The translations under genes were made by a program, and so were the position numbers. A stretch of 64,000 bases of DNA from Acidocella facilis ATCC 35904 (GTDB taxonomy: Bacteria > Pseudomonadota > Alphaproteobacteria > Acetobacterales > Acetobacteraceae): positions 186,001 to 250,000 of the forward strand of contig NZ_JHYG01000005.1 of the NCBI RefSeq assembly GCF_000687875.1. Direction: 5' to 3'. Of the stretch, positions 1-7,836 are shown in pieces. Numbering within the stretch: position 1 is the first letter of the stretch; every line of letters begins with the position of its first letter. Under the pieces are notes generated by a model. It was not told where the DNA came from. It saw only the letters and a program-made list of their open reading frames with translations, and did no database searches.

Positions 1-620
1 GGGATGCCCGCATTGTCGATCGCGTAACGGCGCGCTGTGGTCAGGCCGATGAAGCGATATTCCACCGTCGCGGAGAGGCCCATCACCGGGGCGATCGGGA
101 AGGACAGGCCGACAATGCCCTGATAGGCGAAGGAGCCACGCGCCTGGTTGACGTTGAAGCCGCCAGCCTTGGCATCGCTGTAGCGGGCTTCCTGCCAGCC
201 GATGCCGGCACCCAGATAGGGATAAAGCCAGGGCAGGCCGATATCGAAATCATAAACGCCGTTGACGAAGCCGCCATACTGGCTCTCATGCCCGCTGCCC
301 TTGGCGGCGACGCCGCCGGACTTCACCTTGTCCAGCCCGTTGCGGATATAGTCGCCTTCCAGCTCGACCCGCCAGCCATTATTGAAGCCGTAGCCGATGG
401 CGGCACGGGCATCAAAGCCGTTCTTGAACACCGCCTTGGTGTCGCCAGAGAGATTGGCGCCGCCGGCGACATAATTTTTCTGGGTGGTGGCGCTCTTCAG
501 ATCCAGGCCGCCGCCCAGGCTGACATAGGGGCCGGCCACTGGCTGGGCCTCTGCCCGGCCGGCCAGCGCCAGCGGCACGGCCAGCATTGTCGCGGCGAAT
601 AAGGCGGCTCGAAACTGCAT
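1..620 (-). CDS. Outer-membrane beta-barrel (OmpA-like) protein, cut off by the left window edge
   Basis: The frame is open from an ATG at 618-620 to the window edge, about 206 codons. The first 25 or so residues form a Sec signal peptide ending in an AEA-type cleavage site before QPVAGPYVSLGGG. The rest alternates aromatic and glycine residues as in an eight-stranded OmpA-type barrel. The mature start closely matches that of the complete gene just upstream on the same strand (QPVTGPYVSLGAG), so the two are tandem paralogues. Whether a C-terminal peptidoglycan-binding domain follows cannot be seen. The role is outer-membrane structure or a small porin, inferred from the family. Confidence 0.85.
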   Translation of the reverse strand, partial: MQFRAALFAATMLAVPLALAGRAEAQPVAGPYVSLGGGLDLKSATTQKNYVAGGANLSGDTKAVFKNGFDARAAIGYGFNNGWRVELEGDYIRNGLDKVKSGGVAAKGSGHESQYGGFVNGVYDFDIGLPWLYPYLGAGIGWQEARYSDAKAGGFNVNQARGSFAYQGIVGLSFPIAPVMGLSATVEYRFIGLTTARRYAIDNAGI

Positions 621-761
621 GATCTGATTTCCTTCCGACAGGCGCCATTCCAGAACGGCACTTGAGCCTATGTGGAGGCAAATGGGCCGGTTGCGAAGGG
701 GGCACGCGCACGCGGCGCTTTGCTGTAGCCAAAATGCAACGCGCCTCACGCGCCTGGCAAT

Positions 762-789
762 AAAAAACCCCGGCAGTTGCCTGCCGGGG
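762..789 (-). terminator. Rho-independent terminator of the OmpA gene
   Basis: On the minus strand a perfect 9-bp stem (CCCCGGCAG/CTGCCGGGG) with a 4-nt loop is followed directly by a run of six T. It lies 24 nt after the stop codon of the OmpA gene at 813-1871, and separates it from the truncated paralogue downstream. Confidence 0.85.
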
Positions 790-812
790 TCTCATCCACG
801 CTTGCGCGAAGA

Positions 813-1871
813 TTAGTGGAAGATGATTTCCACGCGACGGTTCTGCGGCTCGCGCACACCCGGGCCGGTCGGAACCAGCAGGTGGGTTTCGCCATAGCCG
901 TGCATCTCGATCTCGGAGGCCGGCACGCCGTCGGCGACGAGCTGGGCGGCAACCGCCTTCGCGCGCTTCACAGACAGACCCATGTTGTAGGTCGCGGTAC
1001 CCGAGGTGTCGGTGTAGCCGTTGACTTCCAGGGTGGTGACGTTCTGCGTCTTGGAGTCGGACGCGGCCTGCGCGATGATCTGGGTCGCGCGAGGGGTCAG
1101 GTTGTACTTATCCCAGTCGAAGAACACCAGGTAGGTCTTGGCCGGGGCCGGGGCCGGAGCAGCGACCGGGGCCGGAGCCGGGGCAGGAGCCGGCGGGGCC
1201 GGCGGCTGGAACAGCTGATAGCGCAGACCCAGCAGGAAGGTGTGGCTGGTGGACTGGCCGACATGCAGCTGCCCGCCGCCCGGCTGGATCGCCGCGTAGT
1301 TGCGGCTGGCGGTCAGCTGGGTGAACTTATACTCGGCGGTCAGGGACAGGCCCGGCACCATCGCCAGCGGGTAGGACACGCCGCCGATGATGTTGTAGGC
1401 GAAGGAGCCCTTGGTGCCGCCGACGCCAACGCCGTTATTCACGACATGGCTGTCGAACTTCTGCCACTGGTAGCCAGCACCGGCGCCGACATAGGGGAAG
1501 ATCGGCAGGCCGACATTGAAGTCGTACAGCACGTTGACCATCGGGCCATAGGTGTTCAGACCGCCGGTGACGCGGGTCTGGCCGAGGCCGCCATTGCCAT
1601 CAACCTTGTGCGCGGTGTCGCGGTAGAAGTTACCGTTCAGCTCGACGCGGAAACCGTTGCCGAAGCCATAACCCACGGCGGCGTCGCCAGAGTAGGAGTC
1701 ACGGAACAGCATCTTGCCGGACGAGCCGGTGGAACGGCTGTTGAGGTTGATCGGATTCTGGATGGTGGTGCCAGCACCCAGGCTGACATAAGGGCCGGTA
1801 ACCGGCTGCGCGTGCGCCGCGAGGGGCAGCGCAAGGCAGGTGGCGGCGGCAAGGGCTAAGCGCAGCTTCAT
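813..1871 (-). CDS. OmpA family outer-membrane protein with peptidoglycan-binding C-terminus
   Basis: 352 aa. A signal peptide (about residues 1-21, ending AHA) precedes a glycine- and aromatic-rich beta-barrel to about residue 220. A Pro/Ala linker (about 225-245) leads to an OmpA C-terminal domain. That domain keeps the family signatures NGYTDTSGT (the Asp that binds diaminopimelate) and QNRRVEI (the Arg). It should tether the outer membrane to peptidoglycan. The gene is preceded by an AT-rich spacer and a GGAG ribosome site, and followed by a strong terminator, so it is probably a single-gene transcript. It is a tandem paralogue of the truncated gene at the window edge. Confidence 0.93.
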   Translation of the reverse strand: MKLRLALAAATCLALPLAAHAQPVTGPYVSLGAGTTIQNPINLNSRSTGSSGKMLFRDSYSGDAAVGYGFGNGFRVELNGNFYRDTAHKVDGNGGLGQTRVTGGLNTYGPMVNVLYDFNVGLPIFPYVGAGAGYQWQKFDSHVVNNGVGVGGTKGSFAYNIIGGVSYPLAMVPGLSLTAEYKFTQLTASRNYAAIQPGGGQLHVGQSTSHTFLLGLRYQLFQPPAPPAPAPAPAPVAAPAPAPAKTYLVFFDWDKYNLTPRATQIIAQAASDSKTQNVTTLEVNGYTDTSGTATYNMGLSVKRAKAVAAQLVADGVPASEIEMHGYGETHLLVPTGPGVREPQNRRVEIIFH

Positions 1872-2017
1872 GACGTAACTCCAAAAGTGAGTGCGTTTAA
1901 TTGACCAAGGTCTATTTAGCCCTGCGGACGGGAATTCAACAGATCAAAACGGGTTTCGATTTTAACATTCTGGACCTGTGGCATTTTTGGCACAACCCGA
2001 TGATCGTACAGGAAATT

Positions 2018-2752
2018 TTACGAGCAGTTCATAACCCGGAAAGCTTCGCCGGCGTTCCCCGCATCGGTGGCGCCCGGGGCGGAGCGCACCATCCAGCCAT
2101 GATAGAGCGGTGCGCTGCCGGAACCATCTTTTGATTGCAAAGTCAAAAAGATCGCCGCATCAGGAAGTTGTCCTTGCGGACGGGTGGCGCAGGCCTGAAC
2201 GCTGACGATCAGATCGCCCGCGGTCGCCTGGCCGCCGACGGGGATGGTCAAGGTCGAAGTGCTGCCATCGGCCTTGCTCAACACACCGATCTCGGCGGTC
2301 TTGCCGGGCACCCAATCATTCGGCGGGGTCGGCGCGACATCGTTGTTGGGCAGCGGGGCGGGGTTGTTGCCGCTGGGGCCTGGTGCGACCGCGCCATTGC
2401 TGGCGGGGGCGGGGGCGGGGGTGAGCCCGTTCGGCGCCGCCGGGGAGACGGCCTGCGCCTGCGCGGTGCCGCCGTTATCGGTATTCGCGCCATTGCCGTT
2501 ATCGGCGTTGCCGCTGCCGGGCGGGGGCAGCGGGGTTTCCACCAGGCCCGGCGGTGGGGCGGGGCTGGGGGCGACGGGCGCCACCGGGGCGGTTGGCGGG
2601 GCCGCCACCACGGGCGGCGGCGGCGGCACCAGCATGGCGGGGGCCTGCGTGCCGCCAGCGCCCTGGCCGGGGCTGCTCTGCCCCAGCATGGTCTGCGCGA
2701 AGGCCGCGCCGCCGATCAGCGAGACGGCGCTGGCCAGAAGGAGAAGGCGCAT
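2018..2752 (-). CDS. DUF2155 domain-containing exported protein
   Basis: 244 aa. A signal peptide (about 1-19, AFA cleavage) is followed by a long proline/alanine-rich low-complexity stretch (about 35-155). The C-terminal part matches DUF2155: repeated small residues, a VQACATRP motif, a GWM motif and a terminal cysteine (MNCS), the two Cys probably forming a disulfide. The function is unknown; the family is found next to complex I accessory and Mla genes in alphaproteobacteria. The start codon overlaps the mlaD stop by one base (TAATG), which implies translational coupling. The Pro-rich region suggests a spacer crossing the periplasm. Confidence 0.8.
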   Translation of the reverse strand: MRLLLLASAVSLIGGAAFAQTMLGQSSPGQGAGGTQAPAMLVPPPPPVVAAPPTAPVAPVAPSPAPPPGLVETPLPPPGSGNADNGNGANTDNGGTAQAQAVSPAAPNGLTPAPAPASNGAVAPGPSGNNPAPLPNNDVAPTPPNDWVPGKTAEIGVLSKADGSTSTLTIPVGGQATAGDLIVSVQACATRPQGQLPDAAIFLTLQSKDGSGSAPLYHGWMVRSAPGATDAGNAGEAFRVMNCS

Positions 2753-3318
2753 TATTTCGACAGCGCCATCGGGTTGCTGGGCTGGGCTGGCGCGGACGCG
2801 CCGGCGGTGCCGCCCTGCGCGCCGCTCTGGCCGTTGCTCTGCCCACTGCCCTGGCCGCTGCTCTTGGCGCCGCCGCCATTGCCCATCGAGAAGATGAACT
2901 TGCCGAGCAGATCCTCGAGATTCACCGCCGACTGGGTGACCTGGAAGCTGGCGCCGGGCTTCATCATCGTATTGGAGCCACCGGGCGAGATCGAGATATA
3001 GGAGCCGCCGAGCAGGCTGTCGGAGGTGATCGAGGCGCTGCTATCCTCGGGCACCTTGATATCGCTATTGATGGCGAGCTTGACCTGCGCGGCATAGGTG
3101 GTGGGGTTCAGCGTCTCGGCGGCGACATGACCGACGACGACGCCGCCGATCTTGACATCCGCGCCGACGCTGAGCGCGCCGACGGAGCCGAACTGCGCCT
3201 GCAGCGGATAGCCACCCGTGTTGACCTCACCCGCCCCACGCAGCGCGTAGACCAGGAACAGCACGGCGACGATGATGACGGCAAACCCGGCGGCGAGTTC
3301 CGGAACGCGGCGGACCAT
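2752..3318 (-). CDS. mlaD: MlaD family protein, lipid-transfer MCE domain subunit
   Basis: 188 aa. A single N-terminal membrane helix (about 9-27) anchors a periplasmic MCE domain (about 35-115) with the typical segments GSVGALSVGADVKIGGVVVG and SDSLLGGSYI. A Gly/Ser/Gln-rich tail makes up the last 40 residues. MlaD hexamers shuttle phospholipids between inner and outer membrane with MlaE and MlaF. Those partners are not in this window, so they must be encoded elsewhere. It is the middle gene of an NDUFA12-mlaD-DUF2155 cluster with one-base overlaps. Confidence 0.88.
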   Translation of the reverse strand: MVRRVPELAAGFAVIIVAVLFLVYALRGAGEVNTGGYPLQAQFGSVGALSVGADVKIGGVVVGHVAAETLNPTTYAAQVKLAINSDIKVPEDSSASITSDSLLGGSYISISPGGSNTMMKPGASFQVTQSAVNLEDLLGKFIFSMGNGGGAKSSGQGSGQSNGQSGAQGGTAGASAPAQPSNPMALSK

Positions 3319-3746
3319 CAGCCTTGATCCGGGGTCCAGGATTCATAATCCGCCGAGGCCGCGGCGCGCTTGCCGCCCATGTAGTCATGACCGGCCGGGC
3401 GGTAGCTCGCCGGCGTGCCGGTGAGGTTGGGCTTGTGCGGGCGCTGCCAGGCGCGGGGCGCGGCGGCAAGCGGCGCATCGGTGAGGTGATGCAGCCAGGC
3501 ATGCCATTGCGGCGGCACCACCGAGGGGTCCTGCACCCCGGCATAGACCACCCAGCGCCGGGCGCGCGGCTTGCCCGGGCGCTCGAAATACTGGTTCCCC
3601 GCCTCGTCCCGGCCGATGAAGCGGCCTTTGAAGGTGGTGAGGAAAAACAGACCGGGATTCAGGATCAGGCGCTTGAGGCCAAGCGGCTTTGCCTTAGCGG
3701 TGGAGGCGGGGCCGGTCGCGGCCGGGCTTTGGGCGGCGTTGCTCAT
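3318..3746 (-). CDS. NDUFA12-type (17.2 kDa) NADH:ubiquinone oxidoreductase accessory subunit
   Basis: 142 aa from this ATG; an in-frame ATG at 3782 would add 12 residues. The family pattern is clear: a GRFIGRDEAGNQYFE-like segment, then RRWVVYAG, then VPPQWHAWLHHLTDAP, as in mitochondrial NDUFA12/B17.2 and its alphaproteobacterial relatives. It is a peripheral accessory subunit that stabilises complex I; the core nuo operon lies about 15 kb away. Neither start has a good ribosome site. A TATATC element 9-14 nt before the inner ATG would fit leaderless transcription, which is why I prefer it. The stop overlaps the mlaD start by one base. Confidence 0.85.
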   Translation of the reverse strand: MSNAAQSPAATGPASTAKAKPLGLKRLILNPGLFFLTTFKGRFIGRDEAGNQYFERPGKPRARRWVVYAGVQDPSVVPPQWHAWLHHLTDAPLAAAPRAWQRPHKPNLTGTPASYRPAGHDYMGGKRAAASADYESWTPDQG

Positions 3747-3825
3747 GGCTGTGATATAGGTGAAGCCGCGCGAATGGTCCATCTCGCCGGTGCAACGCAG
3801 CGTGACGGCATGATGGAAAAGCTAT

Positions 3826-3873
3826 CCACAAGATTCTGTGGGTCAGGCAGAGATTCAACACAAGATGCACTTT
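3826..3873 (+). promoter_or_regulatory. Pair of NrdR-like boxes before the RNR-related gene
   Basis: Two 16-bp sites, CCACAAGATTCTGTGG at 3826-3841 and ACACAAGATGCACTTT at 3858-3873, start exactly 32 bp apart. Each shares CACAAGAT with the NrdR box consensus as I recall it (ACACWAKATMTTGTGT); I count 12 of 16 and 11 of 16 matches. NrdR boxes characteristically occur in pairs about three helical turns apart, upstream of ribonucleotide reductase genes. A possible -10 (TAAACT, 3894-3899) sits seven bases before the ATG at 3906, with no ribosome site, suggesting leaderless transcription. The first box also overlaps a DnaA-box-like CTATCCACA (3822-3830). Confidence 0.5.
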
Positions 3874-3905
3874 AATTGAGTCATATCAGGGCCTAAACTC
3901 GATCC

Positions 3906-5411
3906 ATGGCACAGATCCGAACCGATAAATCCTGGCACGGCGTCAAGCTCGCGACCTTCGAGGCCGCCCCCGATCCGGATGCCGAGACCGTGCTGGTCAC
4001 GCTGCCCGCCGCCTGGGGGCAGGAGGCGGCGAACGCGCTGGCGGCCATTCTGCCGGGCCGGCGGATGCGCCATATCGCCGAGGCGGCGGAGAGCTGGATC
4101 GCGCCGATCGCGGCCCGGGCTTTGGCCGCCGGGCTGGGCGAGCGCATCGGCCATGAGCTGCACGCCATGCTGGCCGCGCACCGCGCCAGCCCCAGCGGCA
4201 ATGTCTGGCGCAACCGCGCCGGTGGGCAGCCGGGCTTTGTGTTTAACCCTTCCGCTTATCTTGATGAGGCGGGCGGGTTCGACTTCGCCGCCCTTGGCCA
4301 TGACGTGCAGCTGGCGGTGACGGCGCTGACCCTGGCCGCCCCCTCCGAGCACCGGCTGCGACTGGGTTTTACCGATTTCAATTTGTTCCTGGCGCGGCTG
4401 GGGCTGGCTTACGACTCGGCGCAGGCGCGGGATCTGGCGGTGACGCTGACCGGCTTCATCGGCGCCGAGGCGGATCTGGCCTCCGCCCGGCTGCTGGCGC
4501 GCGGCAATGCCCCGGGCACGCGCATCACCGCCCCGGCTTTGCCAGAGGATGGCGTGCTGCCCGGGCTGCGCGAAGCGGCTTTGGCGGCGCAGGAGCAGGC
4601 GCTCAGCTTCGGCCAGCGCCGGCATGAAAGCCTGCTGGGTTTCCTCGGCGAGGCCGAGATCGAGGCGCTGCTGGGCGCCGAGCAGGTGAATTTCGCCCCT
4701 GCCCTCTCGCCCTTGAACCAGGATGGCGGGCTGGCGCGCTGGGCGTTGCAATCCCTGGCGGCGCGCGGGCTAACGGCAGAGCGGGCGCTGGCCCGGATGC
4801 TGGGCGGTGAGGAATTGTTCCCGCTGCCCCGCCCCAGCGCCCATGGCGCGATGCATGAGGCGCTGGCCGCCCTGGTGCCCGCCATGCCGGCCCGCCCGGC
4901 ACCGTTGGTCGCCCCGGCCACGCAGATCAACCGCGAAATGCTGCCGGCCCGGCGCAGCGGCTATACCCAGAAAGTGGCCGTGGGCGGGCACAAGCTGTTC
5001 CTCTCCACCGGAGAGTATAAGGACGGGCGGCTGGGTGAGATCTTCATCGCCCTGCACAAGGAGGGCTCGGCCTTCCGCGGGCTGATGGATGCCTTCGCCA
5101 TCTCGGTCAGCATCGGGCTGCAGCACGGCGTCAATCTCTCCACCTATGTCGAGGCCTTCACCTTCACCCGCTTTGGGCCGGCCGGCGTGGTCGAAGGCGA
5201 CCCGGCGGTGCCGGCCGCGACCTCGATGCTGGATTATGTCTTCCGCAATCTGGCCGTGAATTATCTCGGCCAGACCAACCTCGCCCCGGCCGGCATTGAC
5301 GCGCCGGATGAGCTGGGCGACGGTGCGGCGGAACGCGCGCCCTTGCTGCCGCTGGACCTGCCGGCCCCGGCCCCGCGCGAACGCCGTCGCAATTTGAAAC
5401 TGGTGAGCTGA
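3906..5411 (+). CDS. Cysteine-free relative of class II (B12-dependent) ribonucleotide reductase, TSCPD-domain protein
   Basis: 501 aa. Residues about 355-465 match the C-terminal TSCPD region of Nrd[47 protein letters not shown] and a [15 protein letters not shown] segment. Residues about 110-195 resemble a piece of the NrdJ barrel ([14 protein letters not shown]...GLAYDS). The central catalytic stretches of a full-length enzyme are absent, and I see no cysteine in the whole protein. The thiyl-radical and redox Cys are therefore gone, so it cannot be a working reductase. A regulatory or structural partner of the real NrdJ is one possibility. Paired NrdR-like boxes precede it. RidA follows one base after its stop. 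Confidence 0.75.
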   Translation: MAQIRTDKSWHGVKLATFEAAPDPDAETVLVTLPAAWGQEAANALAAILPGRRMRHIAEAAESWIAPIAARALAAGLGERIGHELHAMLAAHRASPSGNVWRNRAGGQPGFVFNPSAYLDEAGGFDFAALGHDVQLAVTALTLAAPSEHRLRLGFTDFNLFLARLGLAYDSAQARDLAVTLTGFIGAEADLASARLLARGNAPGTRITAPALPEDGVLPGLREAALAAQEQALSFGQRRHESLLGFLGEAEIEALLGAEQVNFAPALSPLNQDGGLARWALQSLAARGLTAERALARMLGGEELFPLPRPSAHGAMHEALAALVPAMPARPAPLVAPATQINREMLPARRSGYTQKVAVGGHKLFLSTGEYKDGRLGEIFIALHKEGSAFRGLMDAFAISVSIGLQHGVNLSTYVEAFTFTRFGPAGVVEGDPAVPAATSMLDYVFRNLAVNYLGQTNLAPAGIDAPDELGDGAAERAPLLPLDLPAPAPRERRRNLKLVS

Positions 5412-5412
5412 G

Positions 5413-5874
5413 ATGAGCATTTCCGAGCGCCTGGCCGAGCTGGGCATCACACTGCCGCAGGCGATGGCGCCGGTTGCGAATTATGTGCCGGTGAGCATCA
5501 CCGGCAATCTGGTCACGGTCAGCGGCCAGCTGCCGGCGATCGCCGGCAAGGTCGCCGTGACTGGCAAGCTCGGCGCCAGCGTGGCGCTGGAAGAAGGCCA
5601 GCACGCGGCGCGGCTCTGCCTGATCAATGTGCTCGCCCAGCTGCAGGCGGCGTTGCCGAATGGGCTGGAGAGCGTGACCAAGGTGGTGCGGCTCGGCGGC
5701 TTCATTTCCTGCACCCCGGATTTCACCCAGCATGCGGTGGTGATGAACGGGGCGTCCGATCTTTCGGTGGCGGTGTTTGGCGAGGCCGGGCGGCATGCGC
5801 GCTCCACCGTGGGCGTGGCCTCGCTGCCGCTGGACGCGGCGGTGGAGGTCGAAGGGCTGTTTTATATCGGTTAA
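5413..5874 (+). CDS. RidA family (YjgF/UK114) reactive enamine/imine deaminase
   Basis: 153 aa, a full-length single-domain RidA protein of the longer subgroup (MSISERLAELGI start). It shows the VSGQLP strand, the HAVVMNGASDL helix region and the C-terminal HARSTVGVASLPLDAAVEVE segment, which holds the substrate-binding Arg and the conserved acidic residue. RidA hydrolyses 2-aminoacrylate and related enamines released by PLP enzymes, protecting PLP-dependent proteins. It starts one base after the stop of the RNR-like gene, so the two are almost certainly co-transcribed. The 61 bp after it are AT-rich and probably carry the promoter of the next gene. Confidence 0.9.
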   Translation: MSISERLAELGITLPQAMAPVANYVPVSITGNLVTVSGQLPAIAGKVAVTGKLGASVALEEGQHAARLCLINVLAQLQAALPNGLESVTKVVRLGGFISCTPDFTQHAVVMNGASDLSVAVFGEAGRHARSTVGVASLPLDAAVEVEGLFYIG

Positions 5875-5935
5875 TTCACTCTCCGCGTGATTTTGACCGT
5901 TTTTCTGCCTTTATTATCGCGGTTATAAGTCGGTC

Positions 5936-7825
5936 ATGAGTCATACCGACATCCCGTCCCTGCCTTTGCGCATGGCGGTGAACATCGTTCTGGATGGCGC
6001 CTTCGCGGGTTTGGCTGTGGGCGCCAGCTTCTGGCTCGCCAATCCCGCGGCGCCGGTGCCGCACCCGCATATGCTGCCGGTGGCGGGCGCGGGCGCGATC
6101 TGGCTGCTCGGCATCCCCTTTGGCCTCTCCCGGCTGCATTGGCGCTTCGTCTCGATGCGCGATCTGATGGGGTTGGGGCTGGCGGCGCTGGTGACGGCGC
6201 TGATGCTGTGCCTGCTGGTGGTCGGGGCCGGCATTTCCCTGCCCTCGGCCTCCTTTCCGGTCATCCTCATTCTCACCCTCGGCGCAGCGCTGACCGTGCC
6301 GAAACTGATCTACCGGCTGATCCGCCAGAAGCGCGGCGCGCGGGGCGCGGCCCAGACCGCCCTGCTGGTCGGCGATGGCGAATATGCCGAGATGTTTCTC
6401 GCCGCTCATGCCCAGCAGGCCAGCGCGCCCTATCGCATCACCGGGCTGATCTCGCTCTCCGAGAAACATATCGGCCGGCGCGTGCATGGGCTGGACGTGC
6501 TGGCCGCCGCCGATGGCGCCGGGGACATGTTGGAGCGGCTGGCGGAAAAGCCGGATCTGCTCATCGTCACCGCGCCGCATTTCACCGGCGACCGGCTGCA
6601 TTGCCTGATTCGCGCCGCCGAGGCCCGCAATATCCGGGTGATGCGCGCCCCCAGCCTCACCCGCCTGGCCCCGGCCGACCAGAAGATGGCGCTGCAACCG
6701 ATCGCCATCGAGGATCTGCTCAACCGCCGCCAGGTGCAGCTGGACCGTGCCGCGATGGCGGATCTGATCGCCGGCAAGCGGGTGATGGTGACCGGGGCGG
6801 GCGGGAGCATCGGCTCCGAACTTTGCCGGCAGCTGGCGATGTTCACCCCGGCGGAGATTTTGCTGCTGGACAGCTCCGAATTCGCGCTCTGGCAAATCGA
6901 TCTGGAAATCTGCGAGCTGGCCCCGGCACTGCCCCGGCGCGCGGTGGTGGCGGATGTGCGCGATGCGCCGCATATGCGCGCCATCGCAGATGAGTTTCTG
7001 CCGGATCTGGTCTTTCACGCGGCGGCGCTGAAGCATGTGCCGATCGTCGAGGCGAACAGGCTGGAAGGGCTGCGCACCAATGCGCTGGGTACCCAGGTGG
7101 TGGCGGATGCCGTGGCCGCCGCCGGGGCCAGCCTGATGGTGCTGATCTCGACCGACAAGGCAGTGAATCCGAGTTCGGTGATGGGCGCCTCGAAGCGGCT
7201 GGCGGAGATGTATGCGCAGGCGCTGGATGTGCAGGCGCGCCGCAGCCAGCAGGGCTTGCGCTGTGTGACCGTGCGCTTCGGCAATGTGCTGGGCTCCACC
7301 GGTTCGGTGGTGCCTTTGTTCCGCCGCCAGCTGGCGCAAGGCGGGCCGCTCACCGTGACTGATCCCGGCATGCAGCGTTATTTCATGACGGTGCGCGAGG
7401 CGGTGGGGCTGGTGCTGCAGGCCTCGGCCGTCGGCAGCGGCGCCGAGGCGATCCCCGATGGCGGGATTTTCGTGCTGGATATGGGTGAGCCGGTGAAGAT
7501 CGTCGATCTCGCCCGGCAGATGATCCGCCTCGCCGGGCTGAAGCCGGATGAGGACATCCAGATCAAATTCACCGGGCTGCGGCCGGGCGAGAAATTATTT
7601 GAAGAATTGTTTCACGGCGCCGAGCAGCCGGTGCCGACCGAGCATGAGGGGCTGCTGATGGCCACCCCACGCCTGGCCGATCTGGCGGCCGTGCGCCGCG
7701 CCATGGAGGCGTTGGCCAGGCACGCGGCGCGTGGCGACGAGGCGCAGGCAATGGCGCTGCTGCAGCAGATGGTGCCGGAATTTTTCAGCCCCGCGCCTCT
7801 CGCGATTCCGCACGCAGCCGAGTAG
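5936..7825 (+). CDS. CapD/WbpM-type membrane nucleoside-diphosphate-sugar 4,6-dehydratase
   Basis: 629 aa. The N-terminal 125 residues hold four hydrophobic segments. A CoA-binding-like domain follows, then an extended short-chain dehydrogenase domain beginning at the NAD-binding motif TGAGGSIGSELC (about residue 284). The active-site stretch STDKAVNPSSVMGASKR has Met where the usual Tyr stands, the S-M-K arrangement of the WbpM/FlaA1/CapD class. These enzymes convert UDP-GlcNAc (or UDP-GalNAc) to 4-keto-6-deoxy sugars for O-antigen or capsule. The aminotransferase encoded next would fit as the following step. A TTGACC element (5893-5898) lies in the AT-rich leader. Confidence 0.9.
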   Translation: MSHTDIPSLPLRMAVNIVLDGAFAGLAVGASFWLANPAAPVPHPHMLPVAGAGAIWLLGIPFGLSRLHWRFVSMRDLMGLGLAALVTALMLCLLVVGAGISLPSASFPVILILTLGAALTVPKLIYRLIRQKRGARGAAQTALLVGDGEYAEMFLAAHAQQASAPYRITGLISLSEKHIGRRVHGLDVLAAADGAGDMLERLAEKPDLLIVTAPHFTGDRLHCLIRAAEARNIRVMRAPSLTRLAPADQKMALQPIAIEDLLNRRQVQLDRAAMADLIAGKRVMVTGAGGSIGSELCRQLAMFTPAEILLLDSSEFALWQIDLEICELAPALPRRAVVADVRDAPHMRAIADEFLPDLVFHAAALKHVPIVEANRLEGLRTNALGTQVVADAVAAAGASLMVLISTDKAVNPSSVMGASKRLAEMYAQALDVQARRSQQGLRCVTVRFGNVLGSTGSVVPLFRRQLAQGGPLTVTDPGMQRYFMTVREAVGLVLQASAVGSGAEAIPDGGIFVLDMGEPVKIVDLARQMIRLAGLKPDEDIQIKFTGLRPGEKLFEELFHGAEQPVPTEHEGLLMATPRLADLAAVRRAMEALARHAARGDEAQAMALLQQMVPEFFSPAPLAIPHAAE

Positions 7826-7836
7826 TCTGCGGCGTC

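Noticed and set aside
2554-3327. Plus-strand open frames opposite DUF2155 and mlaD
   Set aside because: Arg/Pro/Ala-rich antisense translation of genes with clear signal peptide and MCE domain.
3822-3841. DnaA-box-like CTATCCACA with an opposing TGTGGG, considered as part of a replication origin
   Set aside because: Only one near-consensus box, no AT-rich unwinding region and no neighbouring origin genes; NrdR-like operators explain the repeats better.
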